Shown: positions 1 through 12,111, counted from the stretch's first letter. The stretch: 64,000 nt of DNA from Orbilia blumenaviensis (GCA_036872755.1 JAVHNS010000018.1:744001-808000); one strand, 5' to 3'. Made by a program: numbers and translations. The notes: generated by a model not told the origin, from the letters alone.

Positions 1-189
1 CCGACATCATAATCCACCTGAATATTTCCCCCCGATAAATATGAATGTATTTTTCCGGAGTGAGTGAGTGCCGCCGCCCGTGCAAATGTTTTTCTAAGAC
101 CTTCTTTTACGGGGTTTTCTGTTCCGCCAAGTACGTCTTAAAGGAAAATATATGGTTCTGTCGTCTCAAAAACAAGCAAGGCCGCATAA

Positions 190-627
190 TCATAGCAGCG
201 ACCTGGCACCAACCATCGAAATCAGATAGGGGCTTGATTCCCGATCATCATCCGAATACTTCGAGCCCGGAGATGTGGGCTTAAACCTCACAACCTTCTT
301 AGCCCGCTGGCCCGACAGCCAGATATCGACATTATGGCTGAGCCCCTGGTAATCCCTCTGCATGCCCAACACTCGAAAATACAAAGCCTCGACGAACTCG
401 GGCTTGAAATACGCAGCGGCGGGTTTGAGATTGCGAAGGAAACCGACGAGTTTGACGGTAGCGGCTGGGATGTCGTTTAGTTCTGAGGGAACTACTAGGC
501 CTTCTTTGGCGGCTTTGCGGATTCTTTGCGCGAGTTCGGTGGCGTAGGTGCAGAATTTTTCGATGACGGCTACCAGCTTGGTGGTAGTGATTGGCTCGTC
601 AGTCTTTGCTGATGCGTAGAACTCCAT
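190..627 (-). CDS. hypothetical protein, small, predicted helical
   Basis: Open frame of about 145 residues from the Met at 627 (MEFYASAKTDEP). The frame stays open upstream to 711, so a 173-residue version exists, but the later Met gives a more ordinary soluble N-terminus. I recognise no family. The middle (VIEKFCTYATELAQRIRKAA, then LVGFLRNLKPAAAYF) looks like amphipathic helices; the C-terminal 35 residues are Ser/Asp-rich and probably disordered. No signal peptide or membrane segment is visible. Codon choice favours C/G at third positions (CTC, AAG, GTC), unlike the flanking spacer, which supports coding. Splicing into further exons cannot be excluded. Confidence 0.5.
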   Translation of the reverse strand: MEFYASAKTDEPITTTKLVAVIEKFCTYATELAQRIRKAAKEGLVVPSELNDIPAATVKLVGFLRNLKPAAAYFKPEFVEALYFRVLGMQRDYQGLSHNVDIWLSGQRAKKVVRFKPTSPGSKYSDDDRESSPYLISMVGARSLL

Positions 628-2126
628 TGTGTCGGTTGATTGGATATATATATCTGGGAAAATATGAGTGGCTTTGTATATTGAGATGAGATTCGAGGCT
701 TCGAAGTTCAAAATCCAAAATCAATTGGAAATATGTATAGTATAAGAACTATTGGAGGAATTATCCGTGGTACTGGAATAAAGTACAATTTACATACTCA
801 GAAAAAATCCCGAGGGGGAAAGTCAGCTCATCATATATATCCGCCTCCTGCCCCCCTCTCTGCAACCTTGCATTGTCATGTATAAGGGGGGAAAAAGGAA
901 GCCACAACCAACCCCAGTTTGTACAGCTGTCAGCCTTTTTTTTCAAGTTGTGAAGTGTTCAAGGCCAGGCTTCTTTTTTTCCTCTTTCCCCACAATCCAC
1001 CCGGACGCGGACCGCTTCGCTGGCCCTGTATGGCATGTGACCAATATGATCCCGATGCTCGTTCCCAAGTGGCTCTCCATCACATTACATCACGACCAGC
1101 GCATCCTTGCATATAAGTGTGTCTCACATCCCGGCGCAACACGACACCGGGTTCAAAATACCACACGAAAGGGTGTTTCCGGGTGCGCGGGTAGCTGCAG
1201 GTTCCCTGTCTGTCAATAAGTCTTAACTAGTTCCCGAGAAAAAAGAGTTTACGCTATGATTTTTATTTTATTTTTTTAAGCAAAAAATGAGGAAAGATAT
1301 CGCTCTTCTCGATGGATGAAGGACATCGATAGAACCTCATCAGAAACTTATGAAGGGAAAACAATCAGCCAGTAGGAATAGGGGCCAAAGCACACTCAAT
1401 TATAGCACTATACCCAATCCAGGTATTTCCACACTCAAAGATCTCCCCAATAAGATCTCAAACCCACCCTTCTAAAAAAAAAAGTGGTTTGTTTCCTCTC
1501 AAAAAAGGATACCACGAATAAACGATCTAAGAGCTCTCTCCACAATTAAATTCTTATTTGCCGCGGGACCATGATCATCATCATCATCACCAAGCGCCCA
1601 GATTTCCTTGTTTTTTTTCTTTGCTTTCTCCAAATGCCGGATTCCCGTTTCGCTGACTTGACTATCCACACCATCGGGTGCCAAGCAAGGAATTGGGTGA
1701 ATCAAAGGAGGCTCTCCGATTGGTATTTTACCGTTTTCTTGATCCACCAAGAATCCGATTGGGTGGGTTAAAGCTTCAATTAGATGAATACCGAGGTTAA
1801 AAAACTGCCCTTTGAAACAAGAGCGACGTGCGCGCGCGTGAGATCGTAACAACGCATCAATCGGTGATATGATAGTGTATATCGAGTTTTGTTTCTAAAA
1901 TCTACGCGTCGATGTTGGTTAGTGACATCATGGATATCGCGATTGTCTAGTATCAGGTTATAGATAGCACCTACATTTTAGATACGTTGTTTGGGGTCCT
2001 TATACTCAGTATGGAGGATCTGAAACTAAGCTACACTCGATAGTCAGTGACGGGATTTTACGTGTAGTAGTGGCGACAATAATAGTGGTAGTGTAATAAT
2101 AGTGGTAGTGTAGTCGTAGTAATACT
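628..2126. other. intergenic spacer, no convincing gene
   Basis: Upstream region of the small minus-strand gene plus unassigned sequence. It contains pyrimidine-rich patches (950-1000), short A and T runs (1255-1300, 1475-1500) and only ORFs that lack coding-like codon use. I see no RNA gene. Confidence 0.5.
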
Positions 2127-2176
2127 GGTGGTGGTGGTAGTAGTAGCAGCAGCAGCAGTAGTAGTAATAGTAGTAA

Positions 2177-2270
<94 letters not shown>
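2127..2270. repeat. trinucleotide microsatellite (GTA/TAG)n
   Basis: GGT, GCA and AAT variant units precede an uninterrupted run of about 31 TAG/AGT units from about 2177 to 2270. Long homopolymeric reading frames (poly-Val, poly-Leu, poly-Thr) on both strands come from this repeat and are not genes. The variant units lie on one side only, the usual pattern when slippage keeps the other end pure. Confidence 0.95.
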
Positions 2271-2271
<1 letters not shown>

Positions 2272-3594
2272 TTGGCATTAGTAGGAGGAGGGGGAGGAGC
2301 AGTAACGAGTACACCCATACAAGCATCCCACCTCCTCGTTTTACGTTTATATACCACCCCCACCCTATCCCTAACAAGAATCATCCGGCCCAGTTAGCTT
2401 AACGGCTAACAACGCCTCCTTCCTCGGTCCTGACATTCGAGCGTCGGCCTTGCTCTGAGCTGGTGCTTACCCGGTCCAGTCATCTGCCGCCTGCGGATTC
2501 CTGATATGGAATCCAAGGGGGCATTTGGCTGGTACTGTGGGGGCTGAAGTATCGGTAGGGTTCGATAGCCGGGATGGATGATGGGCAAAGTCGGGGGGTG
2601 TGCGGGCCACCTTTTTGTCGTTTTGATTTTTCGAGGTGGGGGATGTTGTTTGTAGATGGGGGGTGACGGGGAGGTCGTGAGTTCGAAATGGGGTTCGGGA
2701 AATCCTTTTTTTCTGGGAGTCAAACAGTGCTAGCATCTACCCTATCTCCTCTGCGAATATCTGGAACCTCAATTACTGTGACCTCATCTTGAATGGGCTC
2801 GTCTTGACGAGTGTCGACGCCGAGCTCGCGAGTCCACAGTCTTTACCAGGCACCAGTTCGCAACCAAACAGTTTATTACGTATACACGAGCCCCCCTTCA
2901 AATATCCTACCTAGCATACCACATCATACTCCAATATATCTACTAAGCGCGGCTCCTTTTATTCAAAACTCTGATACCCGCAGTTCTCATCAATCGCATC
3001 TGACTCCAGATATAGAAAATTATCACCACTAAGAAGTACTGAGTATGTGTTGTTATTGTTGCACTTTGCCCCTCTTACAGCGAGATGCTCGAGATGGCCA
3101 GCTAACTTTGTAAGGAGAGCGCCCAATATACATGCCCCTTCTTGGATTCTAGAGTAGAAATTTGATCAAATCTGACTTTATAATCGCTCCAGGCAGCAAC
3201 CGGCTTTCAGCAATTTAAAGGTGAAGTGGTTGAGATAATATATGCTAACGTATACTAAACCGCCTCGCCGATTTAGAATTGCATACCCTATCACACTGAC
3301 AGATAGACCGCAAGAACGCCCGCTGAACAGTTAAAGGGCTGCGCTGAACTAGAGGAAACCTTTAAAAGGTATTCCGAGGGATGCAATCTTCAATACTCAT
3401 CTATCGTTATTCCAAACCATGTATACAACAGTCTCCGTAGAAAAAGCCCACCTAGAGGTATGCCATACACCATAGCCATTGCGTAGGTGTAATGCTTCAC
3501 TTCTTCTTAAAAACAAAAAAAAAAAAGAAGAAAGAAAATCGATATTCCCACCCCCAATGATCTATTCCCCAAAATAGGAAAATACTGATCGCAA
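2271..3594. other. intergenic spacer downstream of the deaminase-like gene
   Basis: No supported gene. G-rich stretches at 2570-2660 give frames in several phases without coding character. A hairpin TTAGC/GCTAA near 2395-2410 resembles a tRNA D-arm but no cloverleaf follows. A run of A with a few G at 3514-3536 is near the 3' end of the neighbouring gene. Confidence 0.5.
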
Positions 3595-5670
3595 TCAATG
3601 GCTAAGAACCTCCCTCCTAACCCTGTCCACAATCCTCCCAACACACCCCTCGAGCCTCGCCACCATCTCATCCCTCACCCTCTGATCCATCCTATTAGAA
3701 AGCGGTATATCCCACAAATTAGTGCTACTATCATAATTATACTCATCATTAGCAAACTCGGGAACCCTCCCATTGCATCCGACCTTATAAACACTTTCTC
3801 CACAATACCATCCTCCACCACCCCCCTCCTCTTGAGTTTCATTAAGCAGTACCCTATGTACTGACTTAACATAGACATCACACGCCCAACAGCATTTCCC
3901 GTTAGAACCGATGGCCAGAAACCTGGTTTTTAAGATTTTCCTGGTGTGCATTACGTAGTGCGCTATGACGGCTTCAGGATGGCAGTAATGTGCATTTGGT
4001 TCTCTTGGATATCTGTGAATCCATGGAACGTCGGGGTATGAGTGGGGGTATATGGCATTGATATTTACGGAGTTCATTATGGACGGATCCTCGAAATGTT
4101 CTTGTTCAACCCATTCCAGGACTCGTCGAATCGTGTTTTGGGATGGCGTGGGTCTGGGTTCGCAAAGACTCAGCACCGGGGCTCTCACTTCCTTTTTTCC
4201 CCGATAAAAAAATAAATAAAACAAAATAGAATAAGCAATCAAGCACAACTTATATATCATCCGCATATATAGTCAAGGGATGTAGAAGGGCGAGGAACTT
4301 ACAAAAATCGTTAAATTCGCGAGTAATTTCCAATACTTCTGCATGTAGACCTTCCGAATTATAATCTTCGATGCCTCAAGATATCGCCCAAGCATGGTAA
4401 TCCACACCATCTGCCCATCCGTAAACGTAATCAACGGCTCAAATTTCTCTCTAAATCGTACAATCAGGGACGCAACCCTGACGTACTGCATCAGCAGCCA
4501 ATTAGGCATTGTTTCCGTGTCCATATTCTCGGTTTTCCCAGCGATTAGAAGCGAAACTATGCCCCGTTTAACTCCTCCAAGTGTCATTCTTTTCTTCGCC
4601 TGCTGCTGCTGCTTCAGACCATCCGGAAGTGGTGGCACGGGCGGAATATCTGCATCAATTTGGGATGATGGCGGTGGCGGCTCGTCTGCCAGTCGCATTA
4701 ACCGAAGTCGCGCCAGATTTTGCCGCATCTGGTCCATCCTCTCGAGGATAAAATTCTTCTTCCTCTCGATCCGTTCCACCCTTGACTCCTTTGGCACCTC
4801 CTCTTCCTCCTCGTGTTCTTCTGTTTTTATGGTTGGTCCATTCTTGTTCTTGTTTTCAGCCGCTACCCTCCTCCTCCTACTCTGACTGCGACTCCTACTC
4901 CTCTGCCTAATCTTCTCCTTAATCCTCTCATCATTATCTTTGCCATCAGGTGAAGCGGCAGCGGCAACAGCAGCAGCAGCGATGTCATCGGAATCAGCCG
5001 CCTCCAACCCCCCCGTTTTCACAAACTCAATCAAAGCATCCCAATCAACCACCTCCTTCTCTTTCACCTCCTCCGAAATATCCTCCCTCTCCCCTTCTAA
5101 TCCACAACTCCACTTCTCCCGCGCCAACCCCTTCAAAAAGTCCAAAATCCTCGTCCTACAAGCGACAACCACAACCGTAAAAAGCCTTCCCAGATCCCCC
5201 ACAATCGCATCATCAATCCTTCTCGTCTTATGGTTATAATTCCCCTTTATAGCTTTCTCCACAATATGCTTAACCAACTCTTCCAACAGCATAACATAAC
5301 TCCTCTGCTTCTCACTCGAACCCCCCCTAACAGTATAAAAAACTCTAAATTCCTTAGGACGAAGTTGCAACATCACCGCAACCTCCCCTTCCTCCTCTTC
5401 AATATCATCGTCAGGAGAAAAAGACTGCGGAGAAGTCGTGGCAAGTATATGTCCCAAGGCCAGTAACACCCTCATCTCATCTTTTCGTTCACCGAGCACC
5501 CCTACCCTCCTCCCATCTTTAATGATATCCCAGCACGAGGACCTCCTGTCTGGAAAGGATTGCGGTAGGGGTTCCAGGTGCGATAACGTGTGTAGTAAGG
5601 ACGGGAGATTGGGGCATTGTAAGTCGGGATTTTGGGCTTCTGTGCGGGGGCCTAATATTGGAGGTGCCAT
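3595..5670 (-). CDS. OTT_1508-like deaminase-fold protein, two exons
   Basis: About 654 residues from exons 5670-4303 and 4191-3595 (donor GTAAGT at 4302; acceptor AAAAAAG at 4192; an alternative in-phase acceptor near 4254 would add about 20 hydrophobic residues). The Met at 5670 (MAPPILGPRTEAQ) was chosen over an upstream Met that would add a basic tail. The C-terminal exon carries the hallmarks of the fungal OTT_1508-like deaminase family: HPEAVIAHYV (H-x-E, proton shuttle and zinc ligand) followed by GKCCWACDVYV (the C-x2-C zinc ligands). The central part is low complexity: acidic runs, an Ala run, an Arg/Ser run (RQRSRSRSQSRRRR) and a Pro patch. The N-terminal part (SCWDIIKDGRRVGVLGERK) is typical of the family's helical region. 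Substrate unknown; nucleic acid or nucleotide deamination is inferred from the fold only. Confidence 0.75.
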
Positions 5671-6838
5671 TATACGGTCTTGTCTCATAGGTTGCTGCAT
5701 CCTTCTTCTTCTTTTTCTTTTTTCCTTCCTTTGTCTATGAGATAGTAAGACTGTGCGAGATGACGTACGTCTACGTGTGTGTAGTCGCATGTAGTACCGG
5801 TTTGCAGGCATCTAAGAAAAATGGTCTTAACAGCAATGTGTATATGTAGATGTATACCAGTTAAAAAAGGATATGCAAAAACAAGATAAAGTTGAAGTGG
5901 AAAAGCGGACAAAATACCAGTTTATACCCGGCGGGCCGCACTAAAATGTCGTCATAATAATCCCCCCTTGTCACCAACATCACCAAACCCTCCGCACCAA
6001 ACCAAAAAAGGTATATCTGCGATACTGTTAGCGAAATCCATGTGTTTATTCCCATAGAAATCGAAATCGAAATAAAAAAATATATCACGATGAGAATAGA
6101 AGAAAAGATTTAAAAGAGAAGAAAAGAGAAGAGAGAATTGGTTGTGGGGTATATCCAATGTTCCTTGCATTTAGGTTCTCTCTATGATATCATGCCATCA
6201 ATAAACAGGTGCTGTAGCATAACAAATTCGAAGGAGCAATAAAACAAAAGAAAATTTTGAACTTCGTAAACTCTCGCCTGCCAAAATACACAAAAAAGGG
6301 TGGAATACAAGATGGTATCAGTGATCCCTTTACCCTTCTCCCTCTTCCATCTCCTTCTGCTGATTCTTCTCCTACTTTTTTTGTTGCGAGTTGTATCAAG
6401 GGAACGGGAACGATAAGAGTGATAGTATAGCATTAGCACAGACAGCTAGTAGAAAAACAACAAAAAGGCTCCCGGGAATAAACTCTGGACTCCGGCCCAA
6501 GGGGCTGATTTCAAGTTTTTGCCAAGTTTTTCAAATTTTTTCGCGGTTCAACCCAGATCCTCAGTACGGCATTCAAGCAGATTAATATAAAAAAAAGAAG
6601 AGTCAAAAGAGAAAGGGAAGAACGTTCTTTGTCCCAAAAACAAAAGCAGAAAACCGGGTGTGACAAAGATAGTCCTACAGAGGGAATAAACAACAAACCG
6701 CTCCTAAATGCGCTTGCGGTATGGTGGGGGTCCAATTGGTCTATGGATCTGAAGGGCGGTGATACGGATGGGGCCGTTTCCGTAAAGACGTTTTCTGGGG
6801 GGTTTCGAGAAGTCAAGCCGAAAGATGATTATCGGCTC
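5671..6838. other. spacer: 5' side of deaminase-like gene and 3' side of NCS-1
   Basis: AT-rich with A/G-rich runs at 6100-6140. The frames here lack coding character. It should contain the promoter of the deaminase-like gene and the 3' UTR of NCS-1. No distinct site stands out. Confidence 0.5.
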
Positions 6839-7840
6839 CTAGACTAATCCATCATAAAGCGACAGCGCTGAGACGATAGTCTGATCCCTCTGGCTGCCTT
6901 CTCGGAACTCCTCCAGTGTGAGACTGTTACTCTCATCTTTGTCCATCATGCGGAAAATCTTCTTGACACGCTTTTCTGGGGTGTCCTCATCCTCGGGTAG
7001 TTTTACCATCGTGCCGACCTGCATGCGAACGTTAGTCTTCTATCTCTCCTATTTCCATAACCCAATCTATCGGAATAATTAAACGAGGGTAAAAAAATTA
7101 CCATCTTATAAATCGCCTCGACGATCTTGAGCATTTCATCGTACGAAATCTCGCCGTTGCCGTCAATATCGTACAGCTGGAAAGCCCATTGTAACTTGTC
7201 CTCCAGAGTCCCTCGCGAAGTAACGCTCAAGGCGCAAATAAACTCCTTGAAATCAATAGTCCCAGAATGGTCGGAGTCAAAGACGTTGAAGACATAGTCT
7301 GCGAAATTGGTCGGGTCGCCAAAGGGGAAGAACTGCTTGTAGATTTTCTGGAACTCCTGCTTATTAAGCGACCCGGACGGACAGTCCTTCAAGAAGCCTA
7401 TGCGGTGGCGTTAAAAGCTCAACAGTTAGCGGTCGCCTGTGCCACAGCATTACCCATTGTTTGGGCAGAAATGAAAGCAAGCAAGTACGCATGCAGGCTA
7501 GTGCTAGGGAAGTCACCTTTGTACCATTGCTGGAGCTCTTTTCTGTCGAAATGTGTGTTTTTCTGAAGATCATCGATCTCCTGCTGGGAGAGTTTGGACT
7601 GACTGATCGCAAGAAAAAAGTGAAAGATCCAAAAGTTAGCAAGGAGGTCTAGGATGCGTGAACATCTACGACAGGTCGCCTATCGGTCCCTTCGGAGATC
7701 GCGTGAGAGCCGAGGCTGAGCGTTCGGGGTTAAGAAGAGGGAGGCTGAGAGCTGAGAGCTGAGCTGAAGGGAATGCCAAGCCGCAAAAAAACCGGGGGGA
7801 AAGTCGATGGATTGAGGGGCAACACTCACTTCTTTCCCAT
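6839..7840 (-). CDS. ncs1: neuronal calcium sensor 1 / frequenin, four exons
   Basis: Exons 7840-7830, 7602-7517, 7397-7102 and 7018-6839 give exactly 190 residues, the standard length of frequenin. The tiny first exon encodes MGK plus two bases; joined to exon 2 it reads [17 protein letters not shown], a good N-myristoylation signal (Gly2, Ser6). It then follows the family closely: [28 protein letters not shown] (the Ca-free EF1 region), EF2 [14 protein letters not shown]3 [14 protein letters not shown]4 [12 protein letters not shown], and the C-terminal [11 protein letters not shown]-1 binds Ca2+, sits on membranes through its myristoyl group and in yeasts activates phosphatidylinositol 4-kinase Pik1. 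EF4 has Asn where Gly is usual at loop position 6, which may weaken that site. Identification is near certain. Confidence 0.97.
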
Positions 7841-7967
7841 GTCTACGGTCGGAAGACCCGAGCGAAAGTGCGATTAAGTGACAGTAAAAGCTGCTGGGAA
7901 TAGTTTTGTATCTGGTGCGAGCGTGGATATGGGTGTCTTCGGTGGTTGGAGAAGGATGTCGTGGAAG

Positions 7968-8031
7968 AGGAAGCAGAGAGGAGAGGGAAGGGAGAAGAAG
8001 AAGAAGAGAGGGAGAAGAAGAAGGAGAGAGA
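7968..8031. repeat. GA-rich (GAA/GAGA) low-complexity tract
   Basis: Purine tract of GAA and GAGA units just upstream of the NCS-1 start, on the promoter side of that minus-strand gene. It reads as a pyrimidine tract on the coding strand, common in fungal promoters. Confidence 0.8.
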
Positions 8032-8381
8032 GCTAACTAGCGGGAAGGAAGGGAGTGGTGGGATGTGTGGCGGGGGTTCTTGCTGGTGCAGGGTACTCTG
8101 GGCTACGAACTATCCCTCTCTGTAGCTAAGCAAGCTAAGCTTAGGGGTTAACCAGTTAACGTTTGGGTGTTCGGTCTGTCGTCACACAATCCAAACCTCG
8201 AGTCAGTCCGAAACGGGGCACCCAGTACTTTCACTTTCACTTGGGCAACAAAGTATCTCAGGCAGTAGCTATAGCTTGAGAGGGGCAACAGTAATAGTAA
8301 CACAAATATTAATATACCGACTTCTCATTAGCCTAGAGGAGGTGGTTTAATCCGAAAAGGTGAACACTTGAGAGGGAGATT

Positions 8382-8426
8382 TAGAGAGGGAGAGAGAGAG
8401 AGAACTGAGAGAGAGAGAGAGAAGGA
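8382..8426. repeat. (GA)n microsatellite
   Basis: Two runs of GA dinucleotides separated by a short interruption (AACT). Confidence 0.85.
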
Positions 8427-8994
8427 GCTGGTAGTAGCCCAGAAAATCATAGCACGGTAGATGTAGCTACCAAAAAGCTAACGAGTTTTGCCCTCACGTG
8501 ACGTCATTCCTGCGGGCCCTCTCAACGTTAACCCCCAAACCGGGATGCACACGGCTTTGCACAGCCTCACCCGAAGCGAAAACTCTCCTACGCTTGCACT
8601 CAACATTATGCGAGATCCATGGATCTCGATACTCCCGGCCACAACATAAGCTTCGTATCGTCTACGAGATCTGGATGTGGCAAAAATAGCTTAATACGAA
8701 TGCCTAGTAGCTAAGCATTTCCTTAGCATATTAAGCAGCAACTTCACAAGCAATTTTGCAATAGTACCCATTTCGGATATTTCTAACTGAGCCTTTACAA
8801 CGCAAAATGCAGCGACAGTTTCCTAGGAGTTTTACAGTCCTGCTCTGGCGAGGACAGGTGCGTAGTACTTTAAAGCTTTAGACGCTATACATACGAGTAT
8901 GTATATGCAGCGGTATAAATTACCTAGGAAAGTTCAGAGACACAGACTTTGAGCGAATGAAAATTTCGAAAGCTCTATAGTAATGTTAGTAGTA

Positions 8995-9021
8995 GTCTCG
9001 GTCCCAGACGCTATTGACCAC
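8995..9021. repeat. 27-bp dispersed repeat, copy 1
   Basis: Begins GTCTCGGTCCCAGACGCT and matches the element at 10182-10208 at 25 of 27 positions. GTCT and AGAC inside it can pair as a small hairpin. Origin unknown. Confidence 0.7.
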
Positions 9022-10168
9022 AAGTATTTCCAAAACGAAGAATACAACAAATACAACACTTTCGATTCATCAAATTTTGGTTACCCTTTATGCTAACTGT
9101 GAAGCAGAGAATCCTTTTGCTAATGTTAAGAAGGGAACCATGTAGTTTGTTTGTTTGTTTGTAATCGCCATAGTGCGTGACACCTGGTATGAGCTAGACT
9201 TGCCTCCAGGTAATTTTGATACAACAAAGCAACACCACGGATTAAGAGTATCTTTGACCCAAGACCTCTAGACCCTTTTTATAAACTTCACAATAATAAC
9301 TGCGTTAACTTTCTTAGGGGCAGTTAAACACGCATAAAGCAAGGCATGCTGCCAACCTGGTGCTGTCCCACCAAACCATAACTGTTTAGTCTTCGGAATA
9401 GTATGTCTTTGCTTTCGAGGTAGAACTACATAAATTATTCTTATATTTATTCGCGAGACATTTCAAGTATGTCATTCTCTATCCGATGACCTCTGCATCG
9501 TGAGCTTTGACACCCTCTCCAAAGCTCTGGAAGGGGGGCTTGGCCCTTTTATATCTTTTTTATATAAGGGGGTATATATAAAGCGTTTTTCGAGTTATAG
9601 ACGCAAATTTTATACATGTTATAGCAGATCATGATTAACTAACTAAACTAACAGCATTTTCAGAACATACTTCAAACCCCTTCTCCCATCCTTAAACACC
9701 ACCAATTCCTCCTACGTCAGTCCTTTCGATTGCACCCAGTTCTCAAATGTTAAGGCGGTCGCAAATCCCCACCCCCCCCTTAAAGCCAAAATCTGAACTT
9801 TAAAACCCGGGATATATGGGATTATATATCTCCCGTAACGGATAATACCGATAGATCATCTACTAAATATAATTAGTTTCGACTAAGATATAACAAAGTT
9901 AAGCTTTGAATCGGGCATCTAATCGGATCTAAGCAATATAACTATGTTGCAGGGTCGACTCTCCACAATAAAGCATCTTTTGGTCTCGGCGTCTTTCAGC
10001 GCCATGCAAAAAACACGCAGATATGGGATTACTGGTATAGGTATGTGAACGGCGTAATCACATGACAACTTTGGCTGTTGAAATGTCGTCATGTGCTTTT
10101 CTCGTATTTGTCGGGTTCGGCTACCACATGGCCTTATAAATCCATTCTCCTAAATTTGGAAGTATGTA

Positions 10169-10221
10169 TACCATGAATATAGTCTCGGTCCCAGACGCTG
10201 TTGACGACTACCATGAATATA
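10169..10221. repeat. 27-bp dispersed repeat, copy 2, flanked by a 13-bp direct repeat
   Basis: The direct repeat TACCATGAATATA lies at 10169-10181 and again at 10209-10221, and exactly between them is the second copy of the 27-bp element. The arrangement looks like a short insertion with a target duplication, or a 40-bp tandem unit with one partial end. A nearby GGATCGAGACT is an imperfect inverted match to the element's start. Confidence 0.65.
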
Positions 10222-10338
10222 AGGATCGAGACTAGAATACAATATATTAAAAGTTCATATTCATTAGTCGTTATACTAACACAGATACCTCGGTACCTCC
10301 TAAAGTAAAGTAAGTGGTAATATAATTAAAAGACAGAA

Positions 10339-12111
10339 TCACACTGCATCCGACACATCAGCGGGCACATGCCCCGCATCCACCACCCTCCTATTATCCC
10401 TCTCCTCACTACCACTACCACCATTATGCTCCAACTTCTCCCTCCTCTCAATCTCCGCATCCCTCTCCACCAACTCCCCATGTCTAAACTCCCTCGCAAT
10501 CTCAGGATCAATATGCCTCCTAACCTTCCTCCCAAGCTCCTCTCTAATCCCGTCCACCCCTCTCCCCTTCCAAACACCATACCCATCCCTGGTATTAGGA
10601 AACATAACATAATTATCCTCCCTCGCGATCCATCCTTCGCGCTGACGCGGTGGTGGTAGCGATGTGATCATATCGAGTTCTATGGATATGGTTTCGCAGT
10701 ATAAGTCGAGGTTTAGGTCGTTTACGTCTGAGCCAAAGGGGTCTTCGATTTCGCGGCCGATGGCGGCGAAGCCGAGGATTATGTAGGCTGCGATGAGGGT
10801 GCCAGGGATAGTTATCCATCTTAACGTGGCGACCAGCTGGAATGGGAGGAAGAGAACCTATACATAAAAAAAAAACATAGTCAGCATCACTTCTTTCTTT
10901 TTCCTTGTCATATATGATATAGATAGATAGAATGGAAGGAGGGAGGAGGGGTAAGAGAAACGCACATAAAGCCAGGTAATCTGACTAATCACAATATTAT
11001 ACGCAATAGGCAACGGCGTCTGCGAGATCCTCTCACAGTTCGTAAGCGCATCATTCATCCCTCCCAAATAAGTCATAGCCACACTCTGACACGCAGAAAT
11101 CGGTAATCCACCCCTCGCAATAGCCGCATCGATATAAGCACTGATGTAGGTCATAATCTCCAACGGAAGATTACCATGCAACATCCCAGCCTTTTTGTAC
11201 GCTTTATATCTTTGCGCTGGCCGCTTCTGAAGGAAAGTTATGCCTAAATAGTTACTTATGCGTTGGGCGGTTGTTATTGTTTTCCGGGGAGGAAGTTCGC
11301 CCGCTTGGTGGGCTTGTTTTGCGAAGGTTTGGATGTGGCTGATTAGGCCTTGGAGGTCTTTGTAGTCGTATTCTGGTTGGTGGCGGAGTTTATGTTTGAG
11401 GGAGACGCAGAAGGCGAGGAGGAGGTTGAGAGCGGTGAGTTTGTCGAGAAGGTCTTCGGTGCCTTGCTCGCCGGGACGTTCGTTGATGTGCACCCAGATT
11501 ATACGGGCCATGTTTCTATCACCAATATATTAATATATACCAGTTACTTACTTACTTTAAAGTTTAATGCACAAAATAATATCTCTAATGAAAAGGAAAG
11601 AACAGTATAAAAAGAGGAACTAACCGAACATTCAGCGCCAAAGCACTCCAGCACTTCCTCCCATCATTATACCTCTCATAAGCCGTCGACGAACGAAACG
11701 ACAGAGCCAAACCCACAAGAAAACCCAGCACGGTCAATAGCACTGAATTAATGTTTAATGGAGTGACAATTATGTGAACGCAGGTGATCCAGACGGACCA
11801 GGCGGTGACGAAGAGCATGGGTAGGATTAATCCGGGGAGGACGGAACCGCGGAGGCGCATGAAGTAGGGGAGCTTAGAGCCCTTGGTGGCATCGATTGGG
11901 CCGGTCTGGTGCGAAAATGCAACAACATAGATGGTTAGTCTGTTACGTCTTTAACTGATAGTAATATTCTTCTGATGTGGTATTTATCTATCCTAAGAGT
12001 GTACTAAATGATTGAAATAGAAGGAAGAGGACGTACAAAGTAGGCATCGATATCGCTATCAGACTCGACGACGCCATTGAGGCGTGGCGAGGTCGGCTGG
12101 GCCGTCGCCAT
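10339..12111 (-). CDS. bestrophin-family (UPF0187/RFP-TM) anion channel, four exons
   Basis: Exons 12111-12037, 11905-11625, 11515-10966 and 10857-10339 give 474 residues in continuous frame. Family signatures: RSSTAYERYNDGRKCW after the first hydrophobic segments, and IGREIEDPFGSDVNDLNLD near the C-terminus, the acidic stretch that in bestrophins forms part of the Ca-clasp region. Four hydrophobic segments are visible: GLILPMLFVTAWSVW, SVLLTVLGFLVGLALSF, LPIAYNIVISQITWLYV and LRWITIPGTLIAAYIIL. Fungal members are ill-characterised; chloride or other anion conductance is inferred from bestrophins. The charged tail (residues about 400-474) is family-variable. Divergent from Med4 across 1.3 kb. 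Confidence 0.9.

Larger units (their letters stand above)
7841..10338. other. 2.5 kb AT-rich spacer with short repeats
   Basis: Promoter side of NCS-1 (GA-rich at 7968-8031 and 8382-8426) followed by AT-rich sequence with many TA dinucleotides and no coding character. It holds a short element present twice (8995 and 10182), a TTTG tandem near 9149-9163 and a CACATGAC/GTCATGTG inverted repeat near 10059-10097. It reads like decayed repeat DNA; no transposase frame remains. Confidence 0.5.

Noticed and set aside
2006..2397. Long poly-Val, poly-Leu and poly-Thr reading frames
   Set aside because: Products of the TAG microsatellite on both strands; no coding evidence outside the repeat.
2390..2470. 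tRNA-like box A (TAGCTTAACGG) and TTCGA motif
   Set aside because: The D-arm-like hairpin pairs as TTAGC/GCTAA, but no acceptor stem forms and the T-loop would be eight bases. Not a cloverleaf.
8498..8689. 63-residue plus-strand frame
   Set aside because: Short, isolated, no start context, bordered by AT-rich sequence.
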